64,000 bases of DNA from Edaphobacter bradus (GCF_025685645.1 NZ_JAGSYF010000001.1:992001-1056000); one strand, 5' to 3'. Shown: positions 8,723 through 18,871, numbered from the stretch's first letter. The notes: generated by a model not told the origin, from the sequence alone. Translations and numbers: made by a program.

Positions 8723-9646
8723 TCATCCGGCAGGATGTCGGATGTCGGTGCATTTCGCGTCGCGTTGAATCACTGTCAAACTGACGTCGTCGCAGAGCGG
8801 ACTACCGTTCGCGAAGTCCTGCAAGGTGGCGAGGAGCATCATGAGCGTGGCCTGAGCGGATGGCGATTCGGCGTGTCGTAATGCCACTAGCATCCGATCC
8901 AACCCGAACTCTTCCTCGGAAGTGTTGCGGCATTCGAGTACACCATCGGAGTATGTGACAAGCGTGTCGCCGGGTTCTAGAATCAGTTCGCCCGACTCGT
9001 ACTCCGCACCTTCGATAGCACCCAACAGTGGGCCGCCCCTCTCGATCAGCTCAGTCCGTCCATCGGCGCGAAGCAATATTGGCGGGAAATGGCCGGCATT
9101 GCAGTAAGTTAGTTCTCCACTATGGCAGTCAATCTGCGCGAGAAATGCCGTTACGAACGGCGCAACTGGGCGCAGATAGCAGAGGTGGCGATTGATTTCC
9201 GAGGCGATCTTTGCCGGGTCAGAATCTGGACGGCCGTAACTTTGCAAAAGCCCTGCCAGATTGGTGAACCACATTCCAGCCGCAACGCCTTTACCGGCAA
9301 TGTCTCCGTGCGCCACAAGAATCCTGGAACCGGTTTGCAAGTACGTCGTGAAATCCCCGGAGAGAAAGCGCGCCGCGAAGACCTCGCTTGCGAACTGTAA
9401 ACCGCCGTAGCGCAACTCATGCGGACCGCTTAGTTTGCGCTGGATCTGTGCGGCCTCGAACAACTGAGAATGGAGATCAAGTCTCTCTCGCAGGAGTGAG
9501 TCCACCTCGTCCTGTAGTGACACACTCGATAGCGGGGGCGGCATCGACGACATGATCGAGGACGGACGCATGCTGTAACTTCGGAGTCCACCGTTGATTC
9601 GTAACTTGCCTTTACTCTTTGGTAGTGCTCTCCCATCGTTCATCAT
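8723..9646 (-). CDS. SpoIIE/RsbU-type serine phosphatase
   Basis: 307 aa PP2C-like (SpoIIE, PPM) phosphatase. Motifs in order: an N-terminal helical region that includes LFEAAQIQRKL, the metal-binding block GDF then VAHGDIAGKGVAAGM (near 125), YCNAGHFPP (near 180) and the C-terminal YSDGVLE and CDDVSLTVI Asp motifs. Such enzymes dephosphorylate anti-anti-sigma (STAS) proteins in partner-switching cascades. It begins 28 bp after the response-regulator gene and is probably co-transcribed with it, although the phosphatase has no receiver domain of its own. The ATG at 9646 follows a GGGG site; internal ATGs at 9571 or 9553 are alternatives. Confidence 0.88.
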   Translation of the reverse strand: MMNDGRALPKSKGKLRINGGLRSYSMRPSSIMSSMPPPLSSVSLQDEVDSLLRERLDLHSQLFEAAQIQRKLSGPHELRYGGLQFASEVFAARFLSGDFTTYLQTGSRILVAHGDIAGKGVAAGMWFTNLAGLLQSYGRPDSDPAKIASEINRHLCYLRPVAPFVTAFLAQIDCHSGELTYCNAGHFPPILLRADGRTELIERGGPLLGAIEGAEYESGELILEPGDTLVTYSDGVLECRNTSEEEFGLDRMLVALRHAESPSAQATLMMLLATLQDFANGSPLCDDVSLTVIQRDAKCTDIRHPAG

Positions 9647-9674
9647 CTACCCCATTTCGATTCTGATCGCTGCT

Positions 9675-10397
9675 CTAACCGACGAACCGATAACCTGTTC
9701 CATGCACTGTGAGGAAGTACTGTGGTTGTTCGGGATCGGGCTCAAGTTTTTGGCGGAGACGTACCAGGTGCGTATCCACGGTCCGGGTTGATGGGTAATT
9801 CGCGTATCCCCAAACGTCTTCCAGAAGACGATCACGACTCAGAGTCTCGCCGGAATGACAGATGAAATACTTCAACAGCTCGAATTCTGTGGAGGAAACC
9901 TCGAGAGCCTTGCCTGATTTGAGCACTCGACGACGACGCAGATCGACTTCCACGTTACCGAAGGAGTGTTGATCCTTATCTTTGGGAACGACTGCCGTGC
10001 GTCGCAACACGGCCTTCACTCGCGCCAGCAACTCGCGGATTGAGAACGGCTTGGTCACATAGTCGTCAGCGCCGAGTTCGAGGCCCACCACCTTGTCTAG
10101 TTCCTGGCCGCGGGCAGTCAGCATGATAATCGGGATGGAACCGCGTTGAGCGCGTAACTGCTTGCATACCTCCAGTCCGCTCATCCGGGGCATCATGACA
10201 TCCAGGACCACAAGGTCGGGAGACTCTTCCAGCGCTCGCCGAAGGCCTTCGATCCCATCGCCCGCTGTAAGCACTTCGTAGCCTTCAAACTCGAAATTGT
10301 CTCGGAGTCCAGCCACCATATTGGGCTCGTCCTCCACCACAAGAATTCTCGCTGGCCTCGGCGCTTCAGTTACCTTCGCCTTCTCTTGCTGTCTCAT
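9675..10397 (-). CDS. OmpR/PhoB-family response regulator
   Basis: 240 aa DNA-binding response regulator. The receiver domain has the acidic pair VEDEP at 21-25, the phospho-acceptor Asp66 (VVLDVMMP), and the conserved Lys in VTKPF near 115. The C-terminal winged helix contains FELLKYF, the block SRDRLLEDVWGY and VDTHLVRLRQKLEPDP, as in PhoB/KdpE. It overlaps the upstream kinase gene by 4 bp (ATGA), so translation is coupled. The partner is the kinase at 10394-12124. Confidence 0.95.
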   Translation of the reverse strand: MRQQEKAKVTEAPRPARILVVEDEPNMVAGLRDNFEFEGYEVLTAGDGIEGLRRALEESPDLVVLDVMMPRMSGLEVCKQLRAQRGSIPIIMLTARGQELDKVVGLELGADDYVTKPFSIRELLARVKAVLRRTAVVPKDKDQHSFGNVEVDLRRRRVLKSGKALEVSSTEFELLKYFICHSGETLSRDRLLEDVWGYANYPSTRTVDTHLVRLRQKLEPDPEQPQYFLTVHGTGYRFVG

Positions 10398-12124
10398 GCC
10401 GACATCCCTTTCGCCTGCTGAACCGCTGAAGTCTGCACCGGTAAAGTAATGATGAACTTGCTGCCGTGACCGGGCTCACTCTCAACCGCAACTTCACCCC
10501 CGTGAGCCTGCACGATGTGGCGCACAAGAGACAGCCCCAGTCCGCTTCCCTTGGTGTTATGCACCAGTGGATCGCACACACGATAGAACTTCTCGAAGAT
10601 CTTGGGCTGTTCCTTCTCGGGAATGCCGATTCCGTGATCCACGACCTCAAGGTTGACGCCGCCATTGTGCCGGTATAGATGTACGCCAAGATATTTCTCT
10701 GTCGCCGAGTACTTCACCGCATTGTTCACCAGATTCAGCAGCGAACGCGCAATCGCTTCGCGATCCACCCACACTTGTGGCAGATCCTTGTCGATCTTCT
10801 CTTCGAACTGGAACCCGTTCTGCTCGATTTCAAAACGATAAGATTCCAGCGTGCTCCGCACCAGATCAGCCACATCGGTTTCGCGGAAGCTGTATTCCTT
10901 CTTGCCTGACTCAATACGAGAGAAGTCCAGAATATTGTTGATCAGCGAAGTCAACCGCTCACTCTCTTTGCGAATGATCTCGTAATATTCTTGACGTTTT
11001 ACAGGATTGGCGATGCGTCCCATTTCCAGCGTCTCTGCGTAAAGCCGGATGAGCGCCAGAGGTGTTCTCAACTCGTGCGAGACGTTCGAGACAAAATCGG
11101 ATTTCAATTTCGCCAGTGCAAGTTCTCGCGCGACGTTTCGATAGGCGAGCAGCATTCCTCCACCCATCAGCAGTGAAAGCGCTCCAAGAATAAGGAAGGC
11201 TGTCCGCACAAAGTGGTTGCTGATGTTCGCAATCGTAGTCCCGTGCAGCTTGATTCCCAGGATCAGCCCAGGGAAGACACCGTCAAAACTGCGCTCTACT
11301 TCTGGCGTACCTCCATCCCAGCAAATCGAAGCGGCCAAAGGAGTGTGCTCCTTTGCAGTCCGCACCATGATCACAGGTTGAGGATGGGATGTATCGTTCT
11401 TGTTCTGATTTGGCAGCACCTCGTTCAGCGCTTGCGGAAAAAACTTGTTACTCAGATAGTCAGTATCGTAGACAAACCCTGCCAGAGCGGGATGCTCCGC
11501 GGTAGAACCGCGAGGCATGAAGAACACCAAAGACTGATACTGCATCTTGTCGCCCCTGGTTGCCCAGAGGTTGGTAAGGTAGACGTGCCGCCCTTCGGTC
11601 GCCTCGCTCTTCTTCAGTTTGGCGATCCAGTCGCTGGAGTCCAGATCAAGCCAAGGCCCCATCATGGATGAGAACTTCTTGCCTTCTTCAACAAATTGAG
11701 GATCGCTCATCCGATCAGGCTGAGATTGACTCTCAAGGTGGCCTTTCCCGGTCCACAGAAACGTATGCGCAATGTCTGGGTGTGCCGCCAGAAAAGCCTC
11801 GAGTTCGTCACCCTGGTGCGCATCAGGAAATTTCGCCCTGGCTTCCTCGGTGATCTCATAAGCGCGCGCATCAATCCGCTTTTCGGCGATAGCTAAGACC
11901 TCTTGATACTCCACTTGAAAGACGGCCTCGATCGCTTTCTCACGCTGTATGGTCCTGAGGTGCTTTACATTGGCCACGATGAGGGCGGCCGCAGGCAGCA
12001 TAACTCCCAGCATGAACACCAGCATGCGTGGGCGCTCGGACCAACGCCGAACTAGAAACTTCAACATAAGCGCGCTTTCGGAGAGGCGCCTGTGCGCTTT
12101 CGGAGAGAGGCTCCCCATTTCCAT
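10394..12124 (-). CDS. Membrane-bound sensor histidine kinase
   Basis: 576 aa. One transmembrane helix near residues 33-52 and a second near 307-328 bracket a periplasmic sensor region of about 250 residues. The cytoplasmic part has HisKA with the phospho-acceptor His350 (SHELRTPL), then HATPase boxes: N-box NLVNNAVKYS, G1 DHGIGIP, F-box FEKFYR and G2 GSGLGLSL. It phosphorylates the regulator encoded immediately downstream. The start is uncertain: an ATG at 12067 (res 20) gives a more typical N terminus directly before the first membrane helix. The signal is unknown. Confidence 0.93.
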   Translation of the reverse strand: MEMGSLSPKAHRRLSESALMLKFLVRRWSERPRMLVFMLGVMLPAAALIVANVKHLRTIQREKAIEAVFQVEYQEVLAIAEKRIDARAYEITEEARAKFPDAHQGDELEAFLAAHPDIAHTFLWTGKGHLESQSQPDRMSDPQFVEEGKKFSSMMGPWLDLDSSDWIAKLKKSEATEGRHVYLTNLWATRGDKMQYQSLVFFMPRGSTAEHPALAGFVYDTDYLSNKFFPQALNEVLPNQNKNDTSHPQPVIMVRTAKEHTPLAASICWDGGTPEVERSFDGVFPGLILGIKLHGTTIANISNHFVRTAFLILGALSLLMGGGMLLAYRNVARELALAKLKSDFVSNVSHELRTPLALIRLYAETLEMGRIANPVKRQEYYEIIRKESERLTSLINNILDFSRIESGKKEYSFRETDVADLVRSTLESYRFEIEQNGFQFEEKIDKDLPQVWVDREAIARSLLNLVNNAVKYSATEKYLGVHLYRHNGGVNLEVVDHGIGIPEKEQPKIFEKFYRVCDPLVHNTKGSGLGLSLVRHIVQAHGGEVAVESEPGHGSKFIITLPVQTSAVQQAKGMSA

Positions 12125-12853
12125 CGGATTGAAGAATAAGCGAGGAAACTCGGCGATATGTCACAAAGACGCAACAAATTGCAAAAAGTTGTGAACTTAA
12201 GAAAAGAAGACCCGGCAAGATGGTTTCTACGCCTAAGTGCTTGGTTAGCTATATACTTAGAGCGGATCAAGCAGATCACACCTCTGCCATACTCATAGGG
12301 TAGTCCGCGCTATGGAACTGATCAATCCCGCAGATCATCGCGGGGCGCTGAGTGGGCCATTGTGAGAGCAGGCACATGAGCAAGGTACGGAAGCTAACTG
12401 TACAACGGGAATCTGGCGGAGCTGAATCTTCCGAAGCGATCCGAAGTCAGCTTCTGGGAACTCCCCCACGCCTTCTGGATTCCGCCCGGATAACGGGCAA
12501 ACCAGAAATTGACCGTCAGATGGCGCGAACAGAGCAATGCGCTCACCGAGGTGTGCGGGGCGACCATTCATGTGCTGTCATTGCGTTCAGGATGACGGCG
12601 TAGAACAGACAAAAGCAGCGGTAAGAGCTTTCTTGAGCGGTGCCACTCATGCGCAAAAGCATGCATAATGGGGCACCCGGCTGATGTCACTTCCCTATCA
12701 AAAAAATGAGGTTCGCTGCGCTCGAATTAAGCTACAATTCCGGGCACCATCGGCTGAACATACAGGCAAGTCTTAGATTACTCTCCGAGATTCGACGAAC
12801 GAAGGTTAAGGCATCAGGGCCCTTAGTCCACGTACGCACATTGAGGAGGTTTC
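12125..12853. other. Intergenic region without a convincing gene
   Basis: Divergent promoters for the kinase operon (minus) and the secreted protein at 12854 (plus) must lie here. Short open frames exist on both strands between 12335 and 12603 but have no recognisable motif. A TACAAT hexamer at 12733-12738 is a candidate -10 box for the downstream gene, without a clear -35. Confidence 0.4.
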
Positions 12854-13756
12854 ATGAAGCGCTTTTTTGCCGCGTTACTGCTTGTTTTCTTCGCTTCGCT
12901 TGCCGCAGGTGCGGAGCAGTTGATTCCAGCCGGTTCGGTCATGCAGTGCATGGTGTCCGAGCCCAACCTCTCCTCCAAGAGAGCGCACATCGGAGACCCG
13001 GTGCTCTGTCAGGTGAGCCATGCTGAAATGTACGGACGATCGGTGTTTCCGTACGGGAGCTACATGGTCGGCCGTTTCGAAGACTACAAAGATCCCGGGC
13101 ACTTCGTTGGCAAGGGCTGGATGGAGCTGAAGTTTAATCGGATGGTGGTTGGAAACGATACCGTGATCCCGATTTCGACGCGGGTTGTCGCAACCTCGGG
13201 GAAGAATCCTGTGGACCGCGATGGGAAGATTCATGGGACGGGACACGCGGTTCGCGATACCGTGGAGTGGATGATCCCGGTGCTTTGGCCGATCGACCTG
13301 ATCAATCTGCCGCGGCGTGGACCGTATCCAACACTGAAGCCGGAGACGCGCTTGACGGTCATGGTCCTGGACGACTTCGGGATTCCGACAAAGTCCGAGG
13401 TGCAGCATCAACCTGAGCTGATCTCCCGTTATAACTATGCCGATGCTACGCCGGCGCAGCAGGCGGCACCGATCGAGCGCGTTTCAGTGCAGTCGGCGCC
13501 GATCGAGCGCGCGTATGCGCAGCCTGGACAGCCGGCACCGGTTCAGCAAGCATATGCTCAGCCAAGCCCGACGGTAGTCATTGTGCAGGCTCCTGCACAA
13601 GCTCCCACGATTATCCAGCAGCCTTTTCCGGTTGAGGTGCAGCCCCCGGTGTTTTACGGGTATCCTCCTGCTCCGGTGGCTTACGCGTACCCTCCAATGG
13701 CTTATGGATACGGATATCCTCCGATCGCATACCGAGGGTATTACAGGGGCTACTAG
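12854..13756 (+). CDS. Secreted protein with Pro/Gln/Tyr-rich tail
   Basis: 300 aa. It has a signal peptide (residues 1-19, ending AAGA), then a globular domain of about 170 residues with IPAGSVMQC, IGDPVLCQV, FPYGSYMVGRF and VIPISTRVV. The tail (about 195-300) is low-complexity, rich in PAQQA/APIERA-like repeats and finally in YGYPP/YRGYY. A GAGG ribosome site precedes the ATG. The globular domain follows the same order of phrases (PAG.., GD.., PxG..xG) as the lipoprotein at 5541, hence possible shared ancestry. Likely envelope-associated; function unknown. Confidence 0.75.
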   Translation: MKRFFAALLLVFFASLAAGAEQLIPAGSVMQCMVSEPNLSSKRAHIGDPVLCQVSHAEMYGRSVFPYGSYMVGRFEDYKDPGHFVGKGWMELKFNRMVVGNDTVIPISTRVVATSGKNPVDRDGKIHGTGHAVRDTVEWMIPVLWPIDLINLPRRGPYPTLKPETRLTVMVLDDFGIPTKSEVQHQPELISRYNYADATPAQQAAPIERVSVQSAPIERAYAQPGQPAPVQQAYAQPSPTVVIVQAPAQAPTIIQQPFPVEVQPPVFYGYPPAPVAYAYPPMAYGYGYPPIAYRGYYRGY

Positions 13757-13784
13757 GTAAGAGCAGCTGGGAATGTTTGTAAAA

Positions 13785-13819
13785 GAAGCTCCGGACCTGG
13801 CCCCGGAGCTTCTTTTTTT
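13785..13819 (+). terminator. Rho-independent terminator
   Basis: 10-bp stem GAAGCTCCGG / CCGGAGCTTC with an 8-base loop followed by seven T, 29 bases after the stop of the secreted protein gene. Confidence 0.92.
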
Positions 13820-13863
13820 GCGGTCTGTTCCCTCTGAACGATTGCTTCAACAGGAAAACGATT

Positions 13864-13896
13864 CGGTGGCTGCAAAGGTCTGGTTCGCAGCCACCG
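13864..13896 (-). terminator. Likely terminator of inositol-phosphate synthase gene
   Basis: Perfect 10-bp inverted repeat CGGTGGCTGC / GCAGCCACCG with a 13-base loop. Read on the minus strand it is followed by AATCGTTTTCC. It lies 26 bases beyond the stop codon at 13923. Confidence 0.65.
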
Positions 13897-13922
13897 CTTG
13901 TCTGGTACTTGTTCCTTCGGAG

Positions 13923-15266
<1,344 letters not shown>

Positions 15267-15497
15267 GCTTGGCGATACCCTTCTATGACGCGATTTTTCC
15301 GTGTAGCCGGAAAGGTTAGTATTTCGCAGTCAAACAGGCAGCGCAAACAAAATGGGCGAATCTACAGGCTTTAGCGGTAACGCGATTTGTGCGGATTTCG
15401 GCGTGTCTGCAGGGCGAAATCATCCTGACCCCATAGAACTCGCTACAATTCAGGGTCAATAGCGAATCAGGGTCTTCTTTCTCCGGGAGGGTTTCGA

Positions 15498-15929
15498 GTG
15501 ACTGTGGAAATGGTATTGACGAAGATGCAGAAGCTCACTGTACTGACGCTCGCTGGAATGCTGATCGTGGTGATGGTTCTTTCAACAGTGCACCTTGGCG
15601 TACTGATAGGCCATGAGATATTAGAGCCGCCGCGGTTCCTGATTCCAGTCCCGGGATTGCTTGAAATCTTTGGATACTTCTTGTTGGTGTTGATCGGCGT
15701 AGAGCTGATTGAAACGCTGAAAGCCTACCTAAAAAAGGATGTAATTCACGTTCGTGTCGTAATTGAAGTTGCACTGATCGCCATGGCGCGAAAGGTGATT
15801 ATCGAAGAGCCAAATGAAGTGCCCAGCTTGACGCTGTTCGGAATTGCAGCCCTCATTCTTGCCTTGGCCATTGCCTTCTATTTTGAGCGGCTGGGCAAGC
15901 CTGCCCTGCACAGTAATGAAGATGAATAG
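15498..15929 (+). CDS. PsiE-like phosphate-starvation-inducible membrane protein
   Basis: 143 aa, four predicted membrane helices (about 13-33, 48-70, 80-95 and 108-128). The phrase FGYFLLVLIGVELIETLKAYL followed by RVVIEVALIAMARK is typical of the PsiE family, whose molecular role is unknown. The start is a GTG at 15498 with GGGAGGG just upstream. A TACAAT hexamer at 15444-15449 may be its -10 box. Only the family resemblance supports a link with phosphate limitation. Confidence 0.75.
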   Translation: MTVEMVLTKMQKLTVLTLAGMLIVVMVLSTVHLGVLIGHEILEPPRFLIPVPGLLEIFGYFLLVLIGVELIETLKAYLKKDVIHVRVVIEVALIAMARKVIIEEPNEVPSLTLFGIAALILALAIAFYFERLGKPALHSNEDE

Positions 15930-16007
15930 CGGATATTCAGCGATTTGGGGACCACGAAGAGCAAGATAATTGCCTTCCGGCGACTTTCAGCAGCTATGCC
16001 TCTTCGA

Positions 16008-16076
16008 CGCGGATGCGGTTCTTCCAGTGGGTGTAGAGGAAGAAGACGATTGCTGCGAGGAGCGCCACTTCGACGG
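16008..16076 (-). pseudogene. Remnant copy of the 3' end of the neighbouring dedA-like gene
   Basis: 66 bases (16010-16075) match 17318-17383, the 3' end of the DedA-family gene, with only three to four differences. Translated on the minus strand it reads VEVALLAAIVFFLYTHWKNRIR then VEEA and a stop, against the intact tail ending RIRPDKIEA. No other part of the gene is present. The two copies flank the acyltransferase gene as direct repeats, which suggests duplication or insertion by recombination. Confidence 0.75.
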
Positions 16077-16135
16077 GTTTTACGTACTCTCACTCAGGCG
16101 GATGCGTTCTTTGCAGGTGGCCCGGAGGGAGGGGC

Positions 16136-17269
16136 TTATTGGGATACTTCCGCTACGGGCTGAGTGCGACGCGAGGCGAAGCGGGACTTCAGCCTGAGGA
16201 ATGGGGTCTCGAAGAAGTGGTAGGAGAGCCAGGCGACACCGACAGAGGAGACGGCGGCGATGAAGAGAAGGGCAAGGTTAGTGGCTGTAACGTTGCCGTG
16301 GCCGAGGAGCTTCTCCACGATTCCCATGTAGGCGCCGAGGAAGAGCATGTGAAAGACATAGACACCGTAGCTGATGCCGCCGAGCCAACGGAGCCAGGCT
16401 GCCTCGGCGCAGCTCTGCACGATGCCGGGTCGCATGGAGAGCACGAGGAGGGCAGTAAAGCAGAGGGTGATCGAGGGGAGGCCGAAGGTCATCTGGAGGC
16501 GGCTGTTGGCCTCGAACGAGCCAGCGAGGGTGCCGCAGATGAGGAAACCAACGAGTCCAGTGAGAGCGACGCCGGGAGCGAGGCGCTCGATGCGCGACCA
16601 GGAGGGTCCGCGGAAGGCGAGAGCAAGCCAGCCGCCAGCGGCGAGCTCTCCGGCTCGGGTGAGGAGGAATGCCGAGTACTGATCGGCGTGAGGCGCGAAG
16701 TGCCAGAGGAGGATGCGGAAGAGGCAGGAGAAGAGAAAGGTGAGCAAGCAGAAGATCTCTGCGCGGATGCGGGACTTTTGAATGACGAGGAGGAATGGCC
16801 AGATGAGATAGAACTGCTCCTCGACGGCGAGGCTCCAGAAGTGAAAGAGCGCGAAAGGCGAGGGGATGCGGTCGACCACGCTGATGAGATGAGGCATGTT
16901 CTGCAGGAAGAGCGCGGGGATCCAAATGCTGCGAAGGGCGGGAAGCAGGGTTCCCTGGACCGCGGCGGCAAGGAGGACGAGCAGAAGGCTGGCGTAGTAG
17001 AGGGGAAAGATGCGAAGGGCGCGACGGGCGTAGAAGTTGCGCCACCAGTGAGGCTGGTCGAAGGAGTCCCAGAGAATGCCTGTGATGAGGAAGCCGGAGA
17101 GGACGAAGAAGAGCGTGACGCCGACCCAGCCGCCTTTGTTGAGCAGGCCGAAGAGGCGCATGGCGCGGATGGAGGAGTGAGTTCCGCCGCCGTAGTGAAA
17201 GATGAAGACGGTGAGCACGGCAAATCCGCGGAGACCGTCGAGTGCCGGGATATGTTGCTTCTGCTTCAG
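16136..17269 (-). CDS. Acyltransferase 3 (OafA/YrhL-type) membrane protein, probable CTG start
   Basis: About 377 aa, ten or so hydrophobic helices. Family marks: IPALDGLRGFAVLTVFIFHY at the N terminus (His near residue 25), FFVLSGFLITGIL, RRALRIFPLYY and FWSLAVEEQFYLIWP. These integral membrane enzymes O-acetylate or acylate envelope sugars. The first ATG/GTG in frame is the GTG at 17218, but this would cut off IPALDGLRGFA, the most conserved N-terminal motif. No ATG, GTG or TTG exists further upstream before an in-frame stop. A CTG at 17269 has GGGGA six bases before it, so I place the start there. The upstream dedA-like stop is 26 bp away. Confidence 0.82.
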   Translation of the reverse strand: MKQKQHIPALDGLRGFAVLTVFIFHYGGGTHSSIRAMRLFGLLNKGGWVGVTLFFVLSGFLITGILWDSFDQPHWWRNFYARRALRIFPLYYASLLLVLLAAAVQGTLLPALRSIWIPALFLQNMPHLISVVDRIPSPFALFHFWSLAVEEQFYLIWPFLLVIQKSRIRAEIFCLLTFLFSCLFRILLWHFAPHADQYSAFLLTRAGELAAGGWLALAFRGPSWSRIERLAPGVALTGLVGFLICGTLAGSFEANSRLQMTFGLPSITLCFTALLVLSMRPGIVQSCAEAAWLRWLGGISYGVYVFHMLFLGAYMGIVEKLLGHGNVTATNLALLFIAAVSSVGVAWLSYHFFETPFLRLKSRFASRRTQPVAEVSQ

Positions 17270-17295
17270 GACAGTTCCCCGTTGGTGGCTGTTGT

Positions 17296-17940
17296 TTACG
17301 CTTCGATTTTATCGGGACGGATGCGGTTCTTCCAGTGGGTGTAGAGGAAGAAGAGGATTGCTGCGAGGAGCGCTACCTCGACGGCGAGGTGGAAGCGGTG
17401 GAAGATCTCCTTGAAGCGCGGGTCGGAGTCCCATTTGTCGCCGAGCTTCATGCCGACGTAGGCAAGGACGTAGCACCAGGGCCAGGAGCCGATGAAGGTG
17501 TAGAGGTGAAAGCGAAGCCGCGGCATGCGTCCGATGCCGGCAGGCAGAGCGATAAAGGTGCGGACGACGGGGAGAAGACGCGCGACGAGGACTGTGATGC
17601 CACCGAAGCGATGGAAGAAGTGCTCGGTGCGGTCGAGGTCGTGGCGGCTGAGGAGGATGAAGCGGCCAAAGCGCTCGACGGCGGGGCGGCCTCCCCAGGC
17701 TCCGAGCCAGTAGGCAGGGATGGAGCCGAGGTTGCAACCGAGGGCTCCGGCGGTAGCGACCCAGAAGAGCTTGAGCTGGCCGGTGTGCACGAGGTAGCCG
17801 GCGAAGGGCATGATGATCTCCGACGGCAGCGGAATGCAGGCGGATTCGATGCCCATGAGGAGGGCGATGCCTACATAGCCTCCGGCAGAGATGATGGCGA
17901 TGATGAAGGAGGCAATGGCAGTGATGAGCTTTTCCGACAT
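17296..17940 (-). CDS. DedA/VTT-family membrane protein
   Basis: 214 aa integral membrane protein. Markers: ESACIPLPSEIIMPFAGYL near residue 34, the Gly/Arg-rich FHRFGGITVLVARLLPVVRTFIALPAG near 107-133 with the functional Arg residues, and a last helix before THWKNRIR. DedA proteins act in lipid carrier (undecaprenyl-phosphate) flipping and membrane potential upkeep. I start at the ATG at 17940; a start 16 codons upstream adds a stretch that does not look like the family. Followed by the acyltransferase gene, perhaps in one operon for envelope work. Confidence 0.88.
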   Translation of the reverse strand: MSEKLITAIASFIIAIISAGGYVGIALLMGIESACIPLPSEIIMPFAGYLVHTGQLKLFWVATAGALGCNLGSIPAYWLGAWGGRPAVERFGRFILLSRHDLDRTEHFFHRFGGITVLVARLLPVVRTFIALPAGIGRMPRLRFHLYTFIGSWPWCYVLAYVGMKLGDKWDSDPRFKEIFHRFHLAVEVALLAAILFFLYTHWKNRIRPDKIEA

Positions 17941-18010
17941 TCTGTTCGAGTATAGCGAGGTGAGCGGAAGGGCCAGATGCGCTAGCATTAATTTGTCAGG
18001 AGAAAGTGCA

Positions 18011-18868
18011 ATGGCAGATACAGCAGGAACTCCGGTGGAGACGCCGATAAAGAGTGCGGGAGCAACGACAGCAGCTCAAGCGGCAGGCGCGCCTGCGGCG
18101 GTAAGTGGACGTCCCGCGAGCAGCTACGGCGCGGGTTCTCAACCGCAGGCGCAGCCACATGATCCCTCAAAGCCGCCGGTGAAGCGGCAGATTGTGTGTT
18201 TCAGCTTTTACAAGGTGATGCCGGAGTGGCGGAGACTGCCTGCTGAGACGAGGGCCGAGCACAAAGCGGCGTTTGCCGAGGTGCTGGCGAAGTGGAACAA
18301 GCCGGGAGAGTTTCTCTCGATGACATACTCGACCGTGGGGACGCGCGGCGATGTCGATATGTGCGTGTGGTCGATTGGCTATGCTGTCGATGAGCTGAAC
18401 CGGATGCGTAGTGAGTTGATGGCGACTCCGCTGGGTGGGTATCTGACGGCTCCGCACAATTTTCTGGCGATGACGAAGCGGTCACAGTACCAGATTGACC
18501 GGCCGGATGAGAGCGAGGGCGAAGGCCGTGGAGCGATCAGACCGGGCGGGCAGAAGTACATCTTCATCTATCCGTTCTGGAAGACGCGGGCGTGGTACCT
18601 GCTGCCGGCGGAGGAGCGGAAGCGGCTGATGGATGAGCATATCCGGATTGGGCTGCAGTATCCGCGGGTGAAGCTGAATACGACTTACTCGTTCGGGATC
18701 GACGACCAGGAGTTTGTGGTGGCGTTTGAGACGAACTTTCCGGAGGATTTTCTGGACCTGGTGCAGCAGCTTCGGGAGACGGAAATCAGCATGTATACAC
18801 TGCAGGACACGCCTATCTTTAGCTGCGTGAGGCTGTCGGCAGAAGAGATGCTGAACCGGATCGGGTGA
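18011..18868 (+). CDS. hemQ: Chlorite-dismutase family protein, probable coproheme decarboxylase (HemQ-like)
   Basis: 285 aa. The first ~58 residues are a Pro/Ala/Gly-rich tail unlike most HemQ. The rest is the double ferredoxin-like chlorite-dismutase fold. Residues matching the Bacillus-type HemQ active site are Tyr187 and Lys191 in IYPFWK and the heme ligand His210 in MDEH. HemQ turns coproheme into heme b, the last step of the coproporphyrin-dependent route. Heme genes hemD, hemC and hemA lie within 9 kb, which supports this role. AGGAGA ribosome site before the ATG at 18011. It ends 3 bp before nth, so the two are probably co-transcribed. Confidence 0.82.
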   Translation: MADTAGTPVETPIKSAGATTAAQAAGAPAAVSGRPASSYGAGSQPQAQPHDPSKPPVKRQIVCFSFYKVMPEWRRLPAETRAEHKAAFAEVLAKWNKPGEFLSMTYSTVGTRGDVDMCVWSIGYAVDELNRMRSELMATPLGGYLTAPHNFLAMTKRSQYQIDRPDESEGEGRGAIRPGGQKYIFIYPFWKTRAWYLLPAEERKRLMDEHIRIGLQYPRVKLNTTYSFGIDDQEFVVAFETNFPEDFLDLVQQLRETEISMYTLQDTPIFSCVRLSAEEMLNRIG

Positions 18869-18871
18869 GGA

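Noticed and set aside
12335..12603. Overlapping short open frames with possible transposase-like text
   Set aside because: No motif, no ribosome site, and frames on both strands are about equally open; not enough to call a gene or pseudogene.
16139..17344. Long plus-strand open frame opposite the acyltransferase gene
   Set aside because: Composition is Glu/Gly/Ala shadow text; the opposite strand has clear membrane motifs.
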